Origin: Shinisaurus crocodilurus | Taxonomy: Eukaryota; Chordata; Lepidosauria; Squamata; Shinisauridae | DNA: 64,000 nt | NCBI GenBank assembly: GCA_021292165.1 | Contig: CM037880.1 | Coordinates: 136,712,564 to 136,776,563 of the forward strand | Direction: 5' to 3' | In this document: one piece after another, positions 32,818 to 43,858 of the stretch | Numbering within the stretch: the first letter of the stretch is position 1 | Layout of the letters: every line of letters begins with the position of its first letter | Notes under the pieces: model-generated | Databases searched by the model: none | Told to the model about the DNA's origin: nothing | What the model saw: only the letters and a program-made list of their open reading frames with translations | Position numbers and translations under genes: made by a program

Positions 32818-32938
32818 CCAGTCTTTCCCAGCCTGGGGCCCTCCGGATGTGTTGGACTACAACTCCCAGCAGAGCTGGCTGGGGCATGCTGGGAATTGTA
32901 GTCCAACACATCTGGAGGGCCCCAGGTTGGGAAAGGCT
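32818..32938. mobile_element. hAT-type foldback MITE, complete, 8-bp TSD
   Basis: 121 bp that fold almost end to end. ggactacaactcccagca pairs with tgctgggaattgtagtcc, and the termini ccagtctttcccagcc and ggttgggaaaggct pair outside it. Identical 8-bp copies of actctaca flank it (32810-32817, 32939-32946). Confidence 0.85.
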
Positions 32939-33255
32939 ACTCTACAAGTGGTTACTCTATGGCCAAATGTTGACTGTGACTTCACTCATTGGAGAAACAC
33001 ACTGAAAGGTGGTAGGCAGCAGGCTCATCGCTTATAAAATGAATTGGCCTGTGCCTGAATGTTTTGCCTCATATCATCAGTTCTACAAGGACTAGAGACT
33101 TGCTCTCTTTTACTTGAAAGCTGGAAACCTGGGCTAGCTAGTGGGCCACCTCAGAGGTTGGGCTGGGGGCTACAGCCCCCTTAGCCCCGTGTCTAATCCG
33201 ACTATGTCTGCCACACTTGCATGAGAGGCAAAAATTCAGCAGGTGAAGCCTTTTG

Positions 33256-33258
33256 TTT

Positions 33259-33290
<32 letters not shown>

Positions 33291-33479
33291 TTATATTTAT
33301 ACCCTGCCTTTTTTCCTACAAGGAACCCAAGGCGGTTTACATAATCCTCCTCTCCATTTTACCCTCACAACAACCCTGTGAGGTAGGTTAGGCTGAGAGT
33401 CAGTGACTGGCCCAAAGTCACCCAGTGAGTTTCATGGCCGAGTGGGGACTAGAACCTGGATCTCCCGAGTCCCAGTCCA
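33256..33479 (-). repeat. Sauria-type SINE
   Basis: Minus orientation: (ATTT)n at 33256-33290, then ggaacccaaggcggtttac, cccaaagtcacccagtgag and the B box complement near 33449-33462. Head slightly truncated. Confidence 0.88.
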
Positions 33480-34640
33480 TTCATTTCTGCATCTTCATGC
33501 AAGAAAATGTCCAGATGTTGAATTTTGACTACTATGCAGTTCTTTAAAAGGACCAGGGGTCCTTGCAGGATAAAGATGGCTCCTCTAACTTGAAAACATA
33601 TGTTGAATCCTGACTGTGCAACATGATGAACTGAATCAGCTGTGTAAAATAACCAAGTGGGAAAGAGGCTCAGCCGGATTCATTATTCACCTTATTTTAT
33701 TTTCGTAAATGTTTATTTTTCTACCTCCACTTTCCTCCTCTCCATGTTTAGCCCGGCCAAGGGATCCTGCTGCAGCTTGCAAAAAAACATTTTTTTAAAA
33801 ATCATACAGATATGTTTTTAAATTATCATTAAAATAATCTACGTATAAGATTGCACTATTAGATACTATATACCTACATATCTACTGAGAAGTAAATCCT
33901 ACTGAGTACCCACACAAGTGAGTACAGGATTGCAGCCTAGCATATCTCAAAAACAGCAACAGATCTAAAATAACAAAACATTAGACCAGTGTTCTCCAAC
34001 CTTGAGTCCCCAGATGTTTTTGGCCTACAACTCCCAGCATGCCCCAGCCAGCTGAGAACACTGCATTAGACAAAGTGCCTTCCACTCAGTGATATTCTAA
34101 ACCAAGGGGCTTACTAAATAGTAAGGTCTTTGCTACTTTATGGAAACTGGTTATGGTTAGGGAATTACTAGCCTAGGGAGAAAAGAGTGCCCAAAGTTAT
34201 GTGCCTTCACAGAGACGAAATCTCACTGCCCTTGACTGTGGCTCCATGAACGCCAGCAGGGCCTCTTCTGAAAACATATGAAGGAGCAACATATGGTTCC
34301 CCTTCAGATATCCTGCCCACAGCCTGTTTCGGTTAAATCCAGCACAGTTGTATCTGGATATGTACAGGCAAATCTTTCAAAACCAATATTATACAGTCAT
34401 TCAAAGCAGCTGCATTTTGCATCAGTTGCAGTTTCCAAACTCATTTGCTTCTTTAATTTTGGGAACACCATAACTTGATGCACACAGTTTTGCACAGGAA
34501 GAAAGCACTAACTTATGAAACTGTCAAAGGTTGAATCTAGCCTCTTTTGATCATTATTTGTTACTTGCAAATATTTTTATGTTATCCCCCCCCCCCCATC
34601 AAAGTACCTACTGCTGAATATCCTGCTCAAAACATTAAGG
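33480..34640. repeat. Unique DNA with two MITE fragments
   Basis: A CAATCCTA-family fragment lies at about 33880-33945 (gagtacaggattgcagcct). A fragment of the 32818 family lies at about 33988-34072 (ctacaactcccagcatgcc). No gene seen. Confidence 0.45.
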
Positions 34641-34646
34641 GCACTT

Positions 34647-35070
34647 GGGCTGCAACCCTATCTGGTTGATGCCTGCTAGACAGAAGCCTCCAATCTCAGA
34701 GGCTTCCAAGTATCCTATGGCCTGCTGAGCTGCTGCCAGCAGAGCGGGTAGAGCGACAGAGGTGATTTTTGCCTCTCCATCCTCCTTTTAAACTTTTTTC
34801 TCTGGATCAGCCTTTCAGCTGGTCTAGAGGAAGCGTGCAGGTGGGGATATGGCTGGAGAGGCCATAGGTTTTTTTTAAATCTGGGCTTCTCTTCCCTCCC
34901 CTCCCCTCCCACCAGAATCCCCCCTTTTTTACCTCTATCAGGTCCTCCAAGACTGCCTTTGCGACCTCAGAAAGGGGGGAAGGGGGGAGGGATTGAATCT
35001 AGTCCCCCTCCCAAAATAATAGCCCTGTGGTCCCTGGGACGCTCTCTAGGGACCATAATATTGCTCTGCC
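34647..35070. repeat. GC-rich foldback MITE, diverged
   Basis: Starts gggctgcaaccctat and ends accataatattgctctg. Its interior shares gcgacctcag and the end layout with the copy at 61061-61510. The short minus-strand open frame inside is not convincing. Confidence 0.5.
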
Positions 35071-35074
35071 CTAG

Positions 35075-36665
35075 GATTTCATTATTACAACAATAAAGAC
35101 TGAAGGAAGAAATAGAAGTCAAGGTAATATCTTACACATTTTCTATGTTACGAATAATCCACTTTCAAATCCACCTCTTCCTGCGCTCCTGCCTACCTTC
35201 TATTTTATTGCATACTTCATCCCAAGAACTAATTTGCCAACAGCTTGACATGTGCCCAGTTTCATAAGTTAGTGCTTTTTCTTTTTAAAACATGATTGAT
35301 TTCCCACATATATTTGCCAACCAAAGAGATCGCAATCGGTGCATCTTTTCCCATCATTGTCAATCCATGCCAAGATAAGTTGTACCTGCTAAATTTATGT
35401 CTGTCTTTCTGCTGTTGAAGTCACAAAATCTGCAAGGGAAAATCTGCAAGTGGTGGTAAGCCTACTTTCAACTGCAGCTCTTACTCTTTCTGCAGAAAGG
35501 GAGATATAAGGTTGCTCTTCCTTTCTGTTTCACAGATTGAGCCTTCCTTTGTTCTTGATCTTCATGGGGAGGAGGTCAGTGAGCTGCCTGCAGGTGAGAT
35601 CAATGGTGGATCAGTTCCAGGGCCTAACTAAACAACACATGGGAAGACCATGAACAGGATCTTCCACAACTTAAATGTAGATGCAGGCGTGTGTGCGATT
35701 TGGGTTGGGACTGGGGCTTGGGGTTGTTAACCTTTCTGTTGTGCCATTTCCCTGATTTGAATCACCTTTCCACCCACAAGCTGCTATTCGTTCTGTGCTG
35801 GTGGAACATACAGGAACCATGCAAGACTATGGTATGAGACAAGCTGTCCAGTGACAATCATTTGTGTACTCACTTGTTTGTTTATTGTCAGTGATGGGAA
35901 GTTGATGTTTCTAGGGCTAGTTAAAGATGCTTGCCCAATGACTTTTGGAAGAGAACATATGTTTCTAAAACGAGATTTGATCGTTGATGGTTAGGTGACA
36001 CCCTGCATACCTGAGGCTGGATACACAATGGGGCGATGCAATGTAACAAGCAAAAGAGACTGAAGCAGTGAGTGTCACAGCAGCTGTCTGGAAGAAAGAC
36101 TCGGGGGATCCAAATAGATGCCTGCTTTCTCTTTGGTGATCTGACATTTGCCAGTCACTGTCGGCAAAGGTGCTTGCCCACTCCTCCATACTTAAGGTGT
36201 ATATTTGTAAATAAACAATGATCACAAAAATGCTATAAATGATTTTTAGTGAGCTCTCATCCGAAAGGAAATGAAGCCTATAGCTTCACCCCTGGGACTC
36301 CTTGCCACCCGTGGACCTGGGCAGCTCATAACACATGCTATGATGGGAAGCACATCCTTTCCCACAGTGTGCACTTGACAAGGAGCCATAGCCAATCCCA
36401 GTTCCCTGGCTGTATACCTATCCTGTGATACACACATTTGCAAATGTGTTGGTCCAATGCCTGGACATTTTTATGAGTCTCTATAAAAGATGTAATGTGT
36501 GAGGCAGCCCAATGAAGAAGCGGGTAGATCTGTGGACTTTGAAGAAAACACCCTGGGTAGTATCCAATGTTAGTCCTAGGTAGAGTAGACGAGTACTCTA
36601 AGTTAGTCATGACTAACTTAAGTCTCGTTCATTTCAAATAATGAATGTTCTCTATGTAATACTAT
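35075..36665. other. No gene seen
   Basis: About 1.6 kb of unique sequence without a recognisable exon or repeat. Confidence 0.4.
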
Positions 36666-36670
36666 ATACC

Positions 36671-37480
36671 TGTTACGACAGATAATTCTGGGCGCTAGAT
36701 TCTCTCTAACCCCACACTCTTACGAAAGGTTTAGGATCTTTGGCTGGGGTAAAACCTGTGCTGCTGGGGTGGAAAGTGTGCGCTTTGCTCCTTTTATACT
36801 TAAACAAACCTACACCTACACACATAGACCCTAGAAACAAAAGGGTGGTTTTATTGAAGAAGAATACAGAGTAGGTACAGCGTCTTACTTGTTGGTAAAG
36901 CAAACCTAGTGATGTCAGGCAGCAAAATATCTTTACGCTATGGTTCAAACACACCCAGCCTGAATAGGAAAAGGGGGGGGGGAGAAAGATTCCCGCCTAA
37001 AAGGATAGAAAAGCAAAGTCTTGGCTACTACCTGGCTGTCTGCTGTGATGATGTTCCAGCTGTAGCCCCGCAGTCCGCGTTCTAAAGTGACCCCCTCAGC
37101 TCTCTCCCGACACACCTTGCTAAAACCTCTTGGTTCTTATACCGGTAGTCTCTTTCCCGCCCTTTTGGGGGAAATGAGAGCAGTGGGGGTGGTCTTTGCC
37201 CCACAGATGTCTTACAACCTTACTCTTTATGTTTTGATGACTCATGATGGGTGTACTTAGGAAAGCAAAGGTTTGGGTCTTCTTGCTGATGGGACTGTTT
37301 TTGGAGTAAGCTTCTGGTGGTATTCGCCCAGTGGGGGGGGGGATGAGCCATATCTTTTCAGGAGAAATCCTCTTGTGTTTTAGGCGATATGCAATATTCA
37401 GGTCTTAATCAATGCAAGCCTGCCACTCATTTGCCTATGCATGCCTCTAGGCTTCACTCACTCTTCCATTCAAACCTTCA
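36671..37480 (-). repeat. Possible LTR remnant
   Basis: Starts tgttacgaca and contains the complement of an aataaa signal (ggttttattgaag, 36848-36860) in the layout of the minus-strand LTRs at 43859 and 57274. I find no matching end or TSD. One TACCGGTA lies at 37140-37147. Confidence 0.3.
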
Positions 37481-37529
37481 GCCATGACCTTTTGCCTTCT
37501 GCCCTGCTGGGGAGGTGGGCAGGCTTAGG

Positions 37530-37705
37530 CATGTATAACCCTTCAAAGTGCTTGTACAAAGTGCTTTACAATGCTGCATTTTTTCAAACATTGCATCTGC
37601 CTTCATACACCTTTTGTGAGACTGGTCGCTATTATTCCTGTTTTAGAGATGGGAAACTAATGTGGAGAAATTATGACGTACCAAAGGCCACAGAGTGAAT
37701 CGATA
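37530..37705 (+). repeat. MIR/CORE-SINE-like fragment
   Basis: ctattattcctgttttagag, then gatgggaaactaatgtgg and aaaggccacagagtga, follows the MIR core/L2 consensus order as I remember it. Confidence 0.5.
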
Positions 37706-37899
37706 ATTTCTAGTGAGAGCCAGACTTTCAAGAGCCAGACTTTCAAGACCCCATGCAATCAATGAATGTGTGAGGGGAGTAGTTGGATTGTGCAAATAAC
37801 TCATGCCACTACCACCAATGTGCATGGTGACCAGACCCCTTGGCGGCAGCTCATTCACCATCAACATGGGGAATATGGGGTGGATTAGGATTTTTTTTT

Positions 37900-38037
37900 A
37901 AAAAAAAACACCTCTTATATTGTTTTAATGGTGTTTTAATGGTATTTTATTGTATTTTATCTGGATTGTACATCACACAGGGTGGCCGGGTGGCCGGCCA
38001 GATGGGCGATTTAAAAATATAATAATAAATAAAACAT
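37900..38037 (+). repeat. LINE 3' tail, L2/CR1-like
   Basis: attgtacatcacacagggtg, then agatgggcgatttaaaaat and (AATA)n, resembles the 3' end of a squamate LINE. Confidence 0.5.
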
Positions 38038-38291
38038 GAAGAGAGCCTATGCATGTACAAATGTATGCACATAGGCAACTGAATTGCCTGGGGTTCCTGT
38101 CTGTGTGGAGGTGTCTCACATACCTGGCAGCATGGCCAGCGTATGTATCTGCATTGTGTGTGGGGCATGTGATGGAGTAGGACCAGGAAGTGTGGGCTCT
38201 TTGCCCTCTCCATGTGTTGTATGTATGTGTGGATGGACCTCCAATGAACCATCCCTAATTCTCAACAATCTGTAATCTAACACACATCTAG

Positions 38292-38641
38292 AGCTTTTTC
38301 TACACAAGGCTGTTAATCTGGTGCATCTACTCTCAGTTTCGTCACAGAATTGAGTTCCAAGCTCTGCATGAGGAGCTTTTCCTTTCCTGTTTTTTTGCTA
38401 CATAACCTCTAGGTGGTACTGTGCCGTGCAGAATATCGTAATTACACAAGTCGGAAAATAACTTCTCTTTCGCTTTGAGGAATAATACTCCATTGTCCCT
38501 GCTCTAAAAAAAACAACAACCGGGAAAGTGCTCTTTAGAAACAGAAGAGAAACTGGAGGATCACGATGTTCTCTAAAAAAACCTGTAAACAACCATGAGT
38601 AAGGAATGACAAGTGCACAATAAATGCCATGTAGAAAAGGT
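38292..38641. repeat. MITE with CTTTTTCTACA termini, copy 1
   Basis: The left end gagctttttctacacaagg and the right end catgtagaaaagg are inverted. The interior matches 56272-56627 in reverse orientation (for example cacctagaggtt there against aacctctaggtg here). Confidence 0.65.
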
Positions 38642-38649
38642 CCTAATGC

Positions 38650-39730
38650 TAGTTACATGATATTTTGGCTCCACTGTTAGTCATTGCTAACTGAATTATA
38701 CTGAGAATAAGTTAAGCTAAACCTGTTGAACCTTGCCTTGATTTGAGGTCCCTTTTGTGACGATGAACTTTGCTCCTTTCCTCACTTATTCTGCGTTTGA
38801 CTAACTCCAGGAGCAATAACTCCTACACAAGCAGATAATTTTCTTGCTTTCAAGTAATGTGAACTGAGTTCTGCAAGATACTGCTCAAGTTTGTCTAATT
38901 AACTTCCTGTCACTGGCAGCCAAGGCTCAGGTATGGTAACTAACTCATTTCTGCAGTCACTTCTATCTGGCACTGAATATAGATTGGGAAAATTCTTTGC
39001 TTGAGCAAGTTGTGTGGTAATGTTGTTACGCTGTGTTCAAGTGCTCTTTAAAAATACATTAGGTTCTCCTGAGACGGAGCGGCTGTTATCAGCTTCTACA
39101 GCCAGACATTGCACAGGCGGTTGTAGTCTCCCCTGCATGCCGTTTTGAGCAGGGATGTGCTCTGATCTTAAGGCAGACAAATGTGTTAAAAGGGCAGATC
39201 ATGATGATGACTACACCACAGTGATTTTCAGCAGATGCCCAAGCAAGACTTAACCTCATATCTTCAGAAAACTGTGAACAGCACGGAGAGGACTATAGTC
39301 GCCTTCCGTTGAAACAGGCACCGCTCAAGTTCACCAGTCAAGAAGAGGACCTTCTTACACAGGGCAGCTGAAATGTCACCAGGCCACTGTCTTCCAAGCA
39401 TGCTTACATCTGCAGTGCTTTATGGGTTTCTCTACACTACAGGGAGTCATTTCTAATGTTATGATTATGACATATTTGAAAAAGCACCCGGGGCATGTTA
39501 GAGCCTGCTGACATGATTTTCAACCTAGTGTGGAAGCAGGAGGAGGACATTTTAAACACGGTGCTGCTTCACCACCATGCCTGCTGGAGTGTATTGTTTA
39601 CAGCTGACTGGGATGTTGCCACCTGGGTCAGCCACAGTCCGCAGAGAAGGATAAGTTGAAGCACCAGTTAGGTATCCTCTTTAAAAGATCCAGCTCCAAC
39701 TTCCTTCTTGTTCTATGCTCCTGTATAGAA
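38650..39730. other. No gene seen; candidate conserved non-coding segment at 38660-39060
   Basis: Non-repetitive sequence with ATTA cores (tctaattaacttcctgtc near 38895). No exon recognised. Confidence 0.3.
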
Positions 39731-39733
39731 CAG

Positions 39734-39783
39734 GAGGGCCCTACAAAAACCTGCAGGGTGCTTCAGGTTTTTGTAGGGCCCTC
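39734..39783. repeat. Perfect 20-bp stem hairpin, 10-nt loop
   Basis: gagggccctacaaaaacctg (39734-39753) is exactly inverted at 39764-39783. It does not match any of the MITE families above. Confidence 0.9.
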
Positions 39784-39895
39784 AGCAAGAGATCTGTCAT
39801 TCCTCCCAGCAAGAATACTCAAGCTCTGTCATCCCTACTCGACCTTCCCTGCTAGTCTCCCAAGAGCCAGGAGAGCAGCGAGGATTGTGGTAGGT

Positions 39896-40110
39896 CAGGG
39901 GTAGGCAGTGTTGTGCCTGTGGGCACAAGCACACCCATGGGCATCTTTCTTGGCACCCACCAAGGTTTCCTACCCCTCCCAATTTGGGACAGGTTACTTG
40001 TCTATTGTGACTAGCCACGTCTCAAATGGCAGCTATTTTGTGATTGTGCCCAGGACAATTTCTCAAATTGCCACGTGTGCCCATGGGTTCAGAAAGCTTT
40101 CCTAACCCTG
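39896..40110. mobile_element. hAT-type MITE with CAGGGGTAGGCA end
   Basis: Left end caggggtaggca, right end cctaaccctg. The flanking 8-mers tggtaggt and aggtaggt match at 7 of 8. Internal ggcacccaccaagg and atggcagctattttgtg match the longer relative at 43076-43425. Confidence 0.75.
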
Positions 40111-40437
40111 AGGTAGGTGATTAACCCTAACCTTGTTGGATGTGGGTGTGCCAGGCATGTCAGTCTGCAACCTAGAGTCATCTTACCATGAGTTACAACC
40201 TGGATGTATCTTGCCATCTTAGCGGGACACATGGAAGCATCCTTACAATGGCCCACCCCCTGGCACAGTAACTTAATTGATGGGCATTTGAATGCAGTTC
40301 AAGATGGGTGTTGAAATCCTACAGCCTGTCCCCAGAAGAAGGAAGGATAACCAGCATTGTCATTAAAGTGTCAACATTGTCAGTGAGGGTATACGAACAG
40401 TCAACCCGAACACTTGGTACTAAAGGTATGAGGTGAT

Positions 40438-40654
40438 TTATTTATTTATTATATTTATACCCCGCCTTTTTTCCTGCAAGGAACCCAAGGCGGCTTACAT
40501 AATCCTCCTCCTCTCCATTTTATCCTCACAACAACCCTGTGAGGTAGGTTAGGCTGAGAGACAGTGACTGGCCCAAAGCCACCCAGTGAGTTTCATGGCC
40601 GAGCGGGGACTAGAACCCGGATCTCCCGAGTCCCAGTCCAACACTCTCACCACT
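40438..40654 (-). repeat. Sauria-type SINE with short TSD
   Basis: Minus orientation, nearly full length. aggtgat copies flank it (40431-40437, 40655-40661). The B box complement gggactagaacccgg lies near 40606-40620. Confidence 0.9.
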
Positions 40655-40798
40655 AGGTGATGATGGCATGCTTGCAACACTGAACAGTGGAAAATCTCCA
40701 ATAAGTTATAATGGCTGGCAATGACTAAAGCTTTTTGTCAGGTCATCCCTTCCTATATTGATCCTCGTGAGGTGGTACGTGCCCCATAGAATTAGGTT

Positions 40799-40898
40799 GG
40801 AATCCTATGCACGTTTAGACAGAAAAAAAGTCCTACAACTCCTAGCATCCTCCAGCCAGTTATGGCTTTTTTCCTGTCTAAACGTGCATAGAATTGCG
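40799..40898. repeat. Foldback MITE (CAATCCTA ends, GTTTAGACAG arms)
   Basis: aatcctatgcacgtttagac pairs with gtctaaacgtgcatagaatt. Same type as 54229-54343. Confidence 0.75.
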
Positions 40899-40976
40899 CC
40901 CTTAGTCTTCCACAGGGCAACCTCCTGCTGAAGGCCTGTTAGGATTTAGTTCTGTTAGACCATAGACAGGAGACAT

Positions 40977-41155
40977 TTCATAGATATTCATAGATCATAG
41001 AGTTGGAAGGGGCCTAGAAGGCCATTCGAGTCCAACCCCCTGCTCAATGCAGGAAACTAGAGGTGGGATCTCCCATCCAAGTACGTAATAACCAGGCCTG
41101 ACCCTGCTTAGCTTTCCACACTCAGACAAGCTGAGCCAGCGTGAGCCACAGGCCT
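40977..41155 (-). repeat. 5S-rRNA-derived SINE with CR1-like tail, fullest copy
   Basis: Read on the minus strand from 41155, the head gives cttgtctgagtgtggaaagc, then aagctaagcagggtcaggcc and cttggatgggaga. These match 5S rRNA across its internal promoter (A box, intermediate element, C box). The 3' half reads gggggttggactcgaatggc and aggccccttccaactctatg, the signature of CR1 LINE 3' ends. It ends in short atctatga repeats as CR1-mobilised copies do. The 5S-like part should recruit TFIIIA and Pol III; the tail should be recognised by CR1 reverse transcriptase. Confidence 0.85.
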
Positions 41156-41159
41156 GTTA

Positions 41160-42015
41160 GTATCCCATGCTGTTCTGGTGCTAGTGCTAATGTCATTGTG
41201 CTATCTCGTAAACCAACCCTTGTGCAATGTAATTAGCACAATGGGGGGGGGGGACAGCAATTTGCTGGCTTGCTTGGCTCTGAGCAAGTTCTATCCAGCT
41301 CAAGGACGGACAGCTTCGTCTTTTAGTACTTTGTTACCGGTAGTTCAAATAAAGTGCTGGTTTGTAACTGGACATCTTCTTTAAAAAGGGAACAAAGTAT
41401 TTATTTATTTTTTAAACTGATTTCTTTGTTCATGTAATTGATTTATATCCCACTCTTCCTCACAAAGAGCCCAGGGCGTGTTTTGTCTGCGGTGTTATTG
41501 TGATGAATGTTGTGCTTAGGTACTATTAATGGAGGTTAGTGTTAACACTCACATTGACTTTGGTAGATGAAAGATCATTTGACTTTATAAACAGCCAGAT
41601 GCATCGGAAGGCCTGTGTGATCCAGCAAATAGCGTGCTGGACCCCCATTAATCTCTAAAATGGGAATTTATAACAACAGGATATGCTGTGAAAATGAACA
41701 AGTTGAGGGAAAAGCCCTGCGCTCATTAAGTGCTTTAGGCATGATGAACAATAACTGTTGCTGTTAGAGCTTTCTAGGATATGGGAACAAGTTTCTTGAC
41801 TAGTAGAAATACACCTGCTGTTCCAACCTAGTATAATATAAATCCAAAAACAACTAATGCCTTTCGTTAGAACAAACTAAGATATCAGAGTGGTGAGAGA
41901 ACTTTTGAGTTTGTGACTACTCTTTTAATTGGCATTAATACTAACAGGAGGTGTATTAATACTAACAGGAGGTATTACTACTGTTTTTGGATTTTTTTCC
42001 CTTGATGGACCATTT
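41160..42015. other. No gene seen; candidate conserved non-coding segment at 41480-41800
   Basis: One TACCGGTA lies at 41335-41342. The 41480-41800 part is non-repetitive and ATTA-rich. Confidence 0.3.
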
Positions 42016-42019
42016 TCAG

Positions 42020-42195
42020 CCACAGTGGCTTAAATAAGCCACCATGGTTTGCGGCATGTGCCGTGCCTATTTCATAACCTATCCCTGCTTGTAGGTTGTC
42101 ATGTACTGTTCAAGCCGGCCAGCTCCGCAGAAGTTGGGTTACAGAACGGGTGCCTGGCACGTGTCACAAACCACAGTGGCTTATTTAATGATCAT
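42020..42195. repeat. Palindromic MITE (GCCACAGTGGCTT ends)
   Basis: gccacagtggcttaaataag and atggtttgcggcatgtgcc on the left pair with ggcacgtgtcacaaaccac and agtggcttatttaa on the right, imperfectly. Confidence 0.5.
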
Positions 42196-42199
42196 GCGA

Positions 42200-42778
42200 A
42201 CCCGCCCAGACAGAGGCCTCTCTGTGTCGATCTGCAAATCCACACTGCAGCTCGGTGCTTACTAATATAATCCTAATAAAATACATGATATTACCAGGTT
42301 TAATTATACAGTCTAGGTATTAAGAGTTTTACCCCTTGCTGTTCTCCATCCTGCTCTCAAGCTGCAATCTCCTTTCATCTTATCCTCGCCACATGAGACA
42401 GGGTAGGTGTTCCCTTTATATGGCTCAGGGCTGTGGTCATATGACTGCCCAAACTTCATTTAATCAGTTCGGAGAATCAAAAACTACTAGAGGTCTTTTA
42501 TCAGCTCTAATCCTGGTCCTCATGCAAAGCATAAAAAGCTGGGGAAACATGAATATTCACACATTCAGACACTTCTGGAGTACCTGCCTTAAAGGGCAGA
42601 TGAAAGGAACACCTGTGCTGCAGGAGAATTTCTTACCTATTGTCAGGGCAACATCGCTGGCCAGTATTTTCAATGTGTGTCCATTTCACAGCCTGAAACC
42701 TTTGTAAATGCAGGTTTCTGCTCTTGGGTTGTTATTGCTGTTCACCTAGTGGAAAGTTATGTTTGCCTCAGGTTAAAC
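42200..42778. other. No gene seen
   Basis: A 123-codon plus-strand open frame (42336-42707) has no recognisable domain and no supporting splice context; I treat it as chance. Confidence 0.4.
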
Positions 42779-42779
42779 C

Positions 42780-42856
42780 AGACTTCCCCAACCTGGTGCC
42801 CTCCAGCTGCGGACTACAATTACCATCACTCCAGCCAGCAGGTTGGAGAAGGCTCA
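42780..42856. repeat. hAT-type foldback MITE fragment (32818 family)
   Basis: ccagacttccccaacctggt, then gcggactacaattacc and the end ggttggagaaggct. Confidence 0.6.
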
Positions 42857-43075
42857 GTTAAGTCATAATGATTAAAAAAAAATGTTCCAGAGGTTGACAA
42901 AGTAATTATATGGAACTTTTCTTCACACAGTTTCGTATGATCATGTATACCATAGGCTGCTTCTCGTGTCATATTTTTCATCAGGTGCATCATTTCAGCA
43001 TGTGTGTGAGAGTCCAGTGGTGTGGAGGCAATATTCAAAATCACTTGGTGCATCGAATCAATTTATAGGACAGAG

Positions 43076-43425
43076 CAGGGGTAGGCAACCCTTTGGGCCG
43101 TGGGCAAATTTGGCAATTGAGAAACTATCCTGGGCACAACCATAAAATGGCTGCCATGGAGGCATGGCAAATGACAAATAACTGTAACCTGCCCAGAAGA
43201 GTGGATACAGGGCAGAAGTGGAGTGTGAGACCCATCATACTAAATAACTCCTTTGCACCCACAGTTTTCAGCAGCAACAGAAGCTTATTTCACAGCAGTG
43301 CCAGCTGCCAATAAGAAAAAGTATTAATTAAAAAAAAGTGGGCAGGGTAGGGCACCCTTAGTGGGCACCAAGAAAGGTGTCCTGGGGGCACATTGTTGCC
43401 TGTGGGCACCACGTTGCCTACCCTT
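43076..43425. repeat. hAT-type MITE with CAGGGGTAGGCAAC ends
   Basis: caggggtaggcaac on the left is inverted as gttgcctaccctt on the right. The flanking 8-mers ggacagag and ggactaaa match only partly. Longer relative of 39896-40110. Confidence 0.65.
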
Positions 43426-43429
43426 GGAC

Positions 43430-43853
43430 TAAAGATATAGGCACTCCTGAAGCCCAGTCATACTTGTTTTGAAATTGAGGTGGTGGGGGAAGACTGCCCA
43501 TCCCCCTCATCAGGAACTGGGGGTGGGAGGTACAAGCTCTTCTTTCATCCCAGCTTCTCTACCCACACATGTTGATTTCTTTGTCCTTCCTATCAGTTTG
43601 CTATAAGCCACAGCCTTGGTGCAATGGTCAACCTACAGCAGCCTCAATTGTTTGTTTACAAGCTCCTCACCAACTAGGGGGAAAACTTTCTGCCTTTGCA
43701 GGCTCCTCTCACACTGTTTATTTCCCTCCTCAGCAATTGATCAGGTGTAGTTTGATACGTGTGTGTGTGTGTGTCTGCATGTATATATGTAAATGATATG
43801 CAAGAGTCAGACATGGTCTTGAAAAAACACAACCCGAAACAGAATGTAAGAAA
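43430..43853. other. No gene seen; short (GT)n near 43760
   Basis: Unique sequence with a short GT repeat; no exon recognised. Confidence 0.4.
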
Positions 43854-43858
43854 GTTCT

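Noticed and set aside
36671..37480. Calling a definite LTR
   Set aside because: Only a TG start and a polyadenylation-signal complement; no matching end, TSD or second copy.
41090..41140. Functional 5S rRNA gene
   Set aside because: Only an internal portion of 5S is present, with changes, joined to a CR1-like tail; a SINE, not a gene.
42336..42707. 123-codon plus-strand frame
   Set aside because: No recognisable domain, ordinary composition, no supporting signals; chance length in 64 kb.
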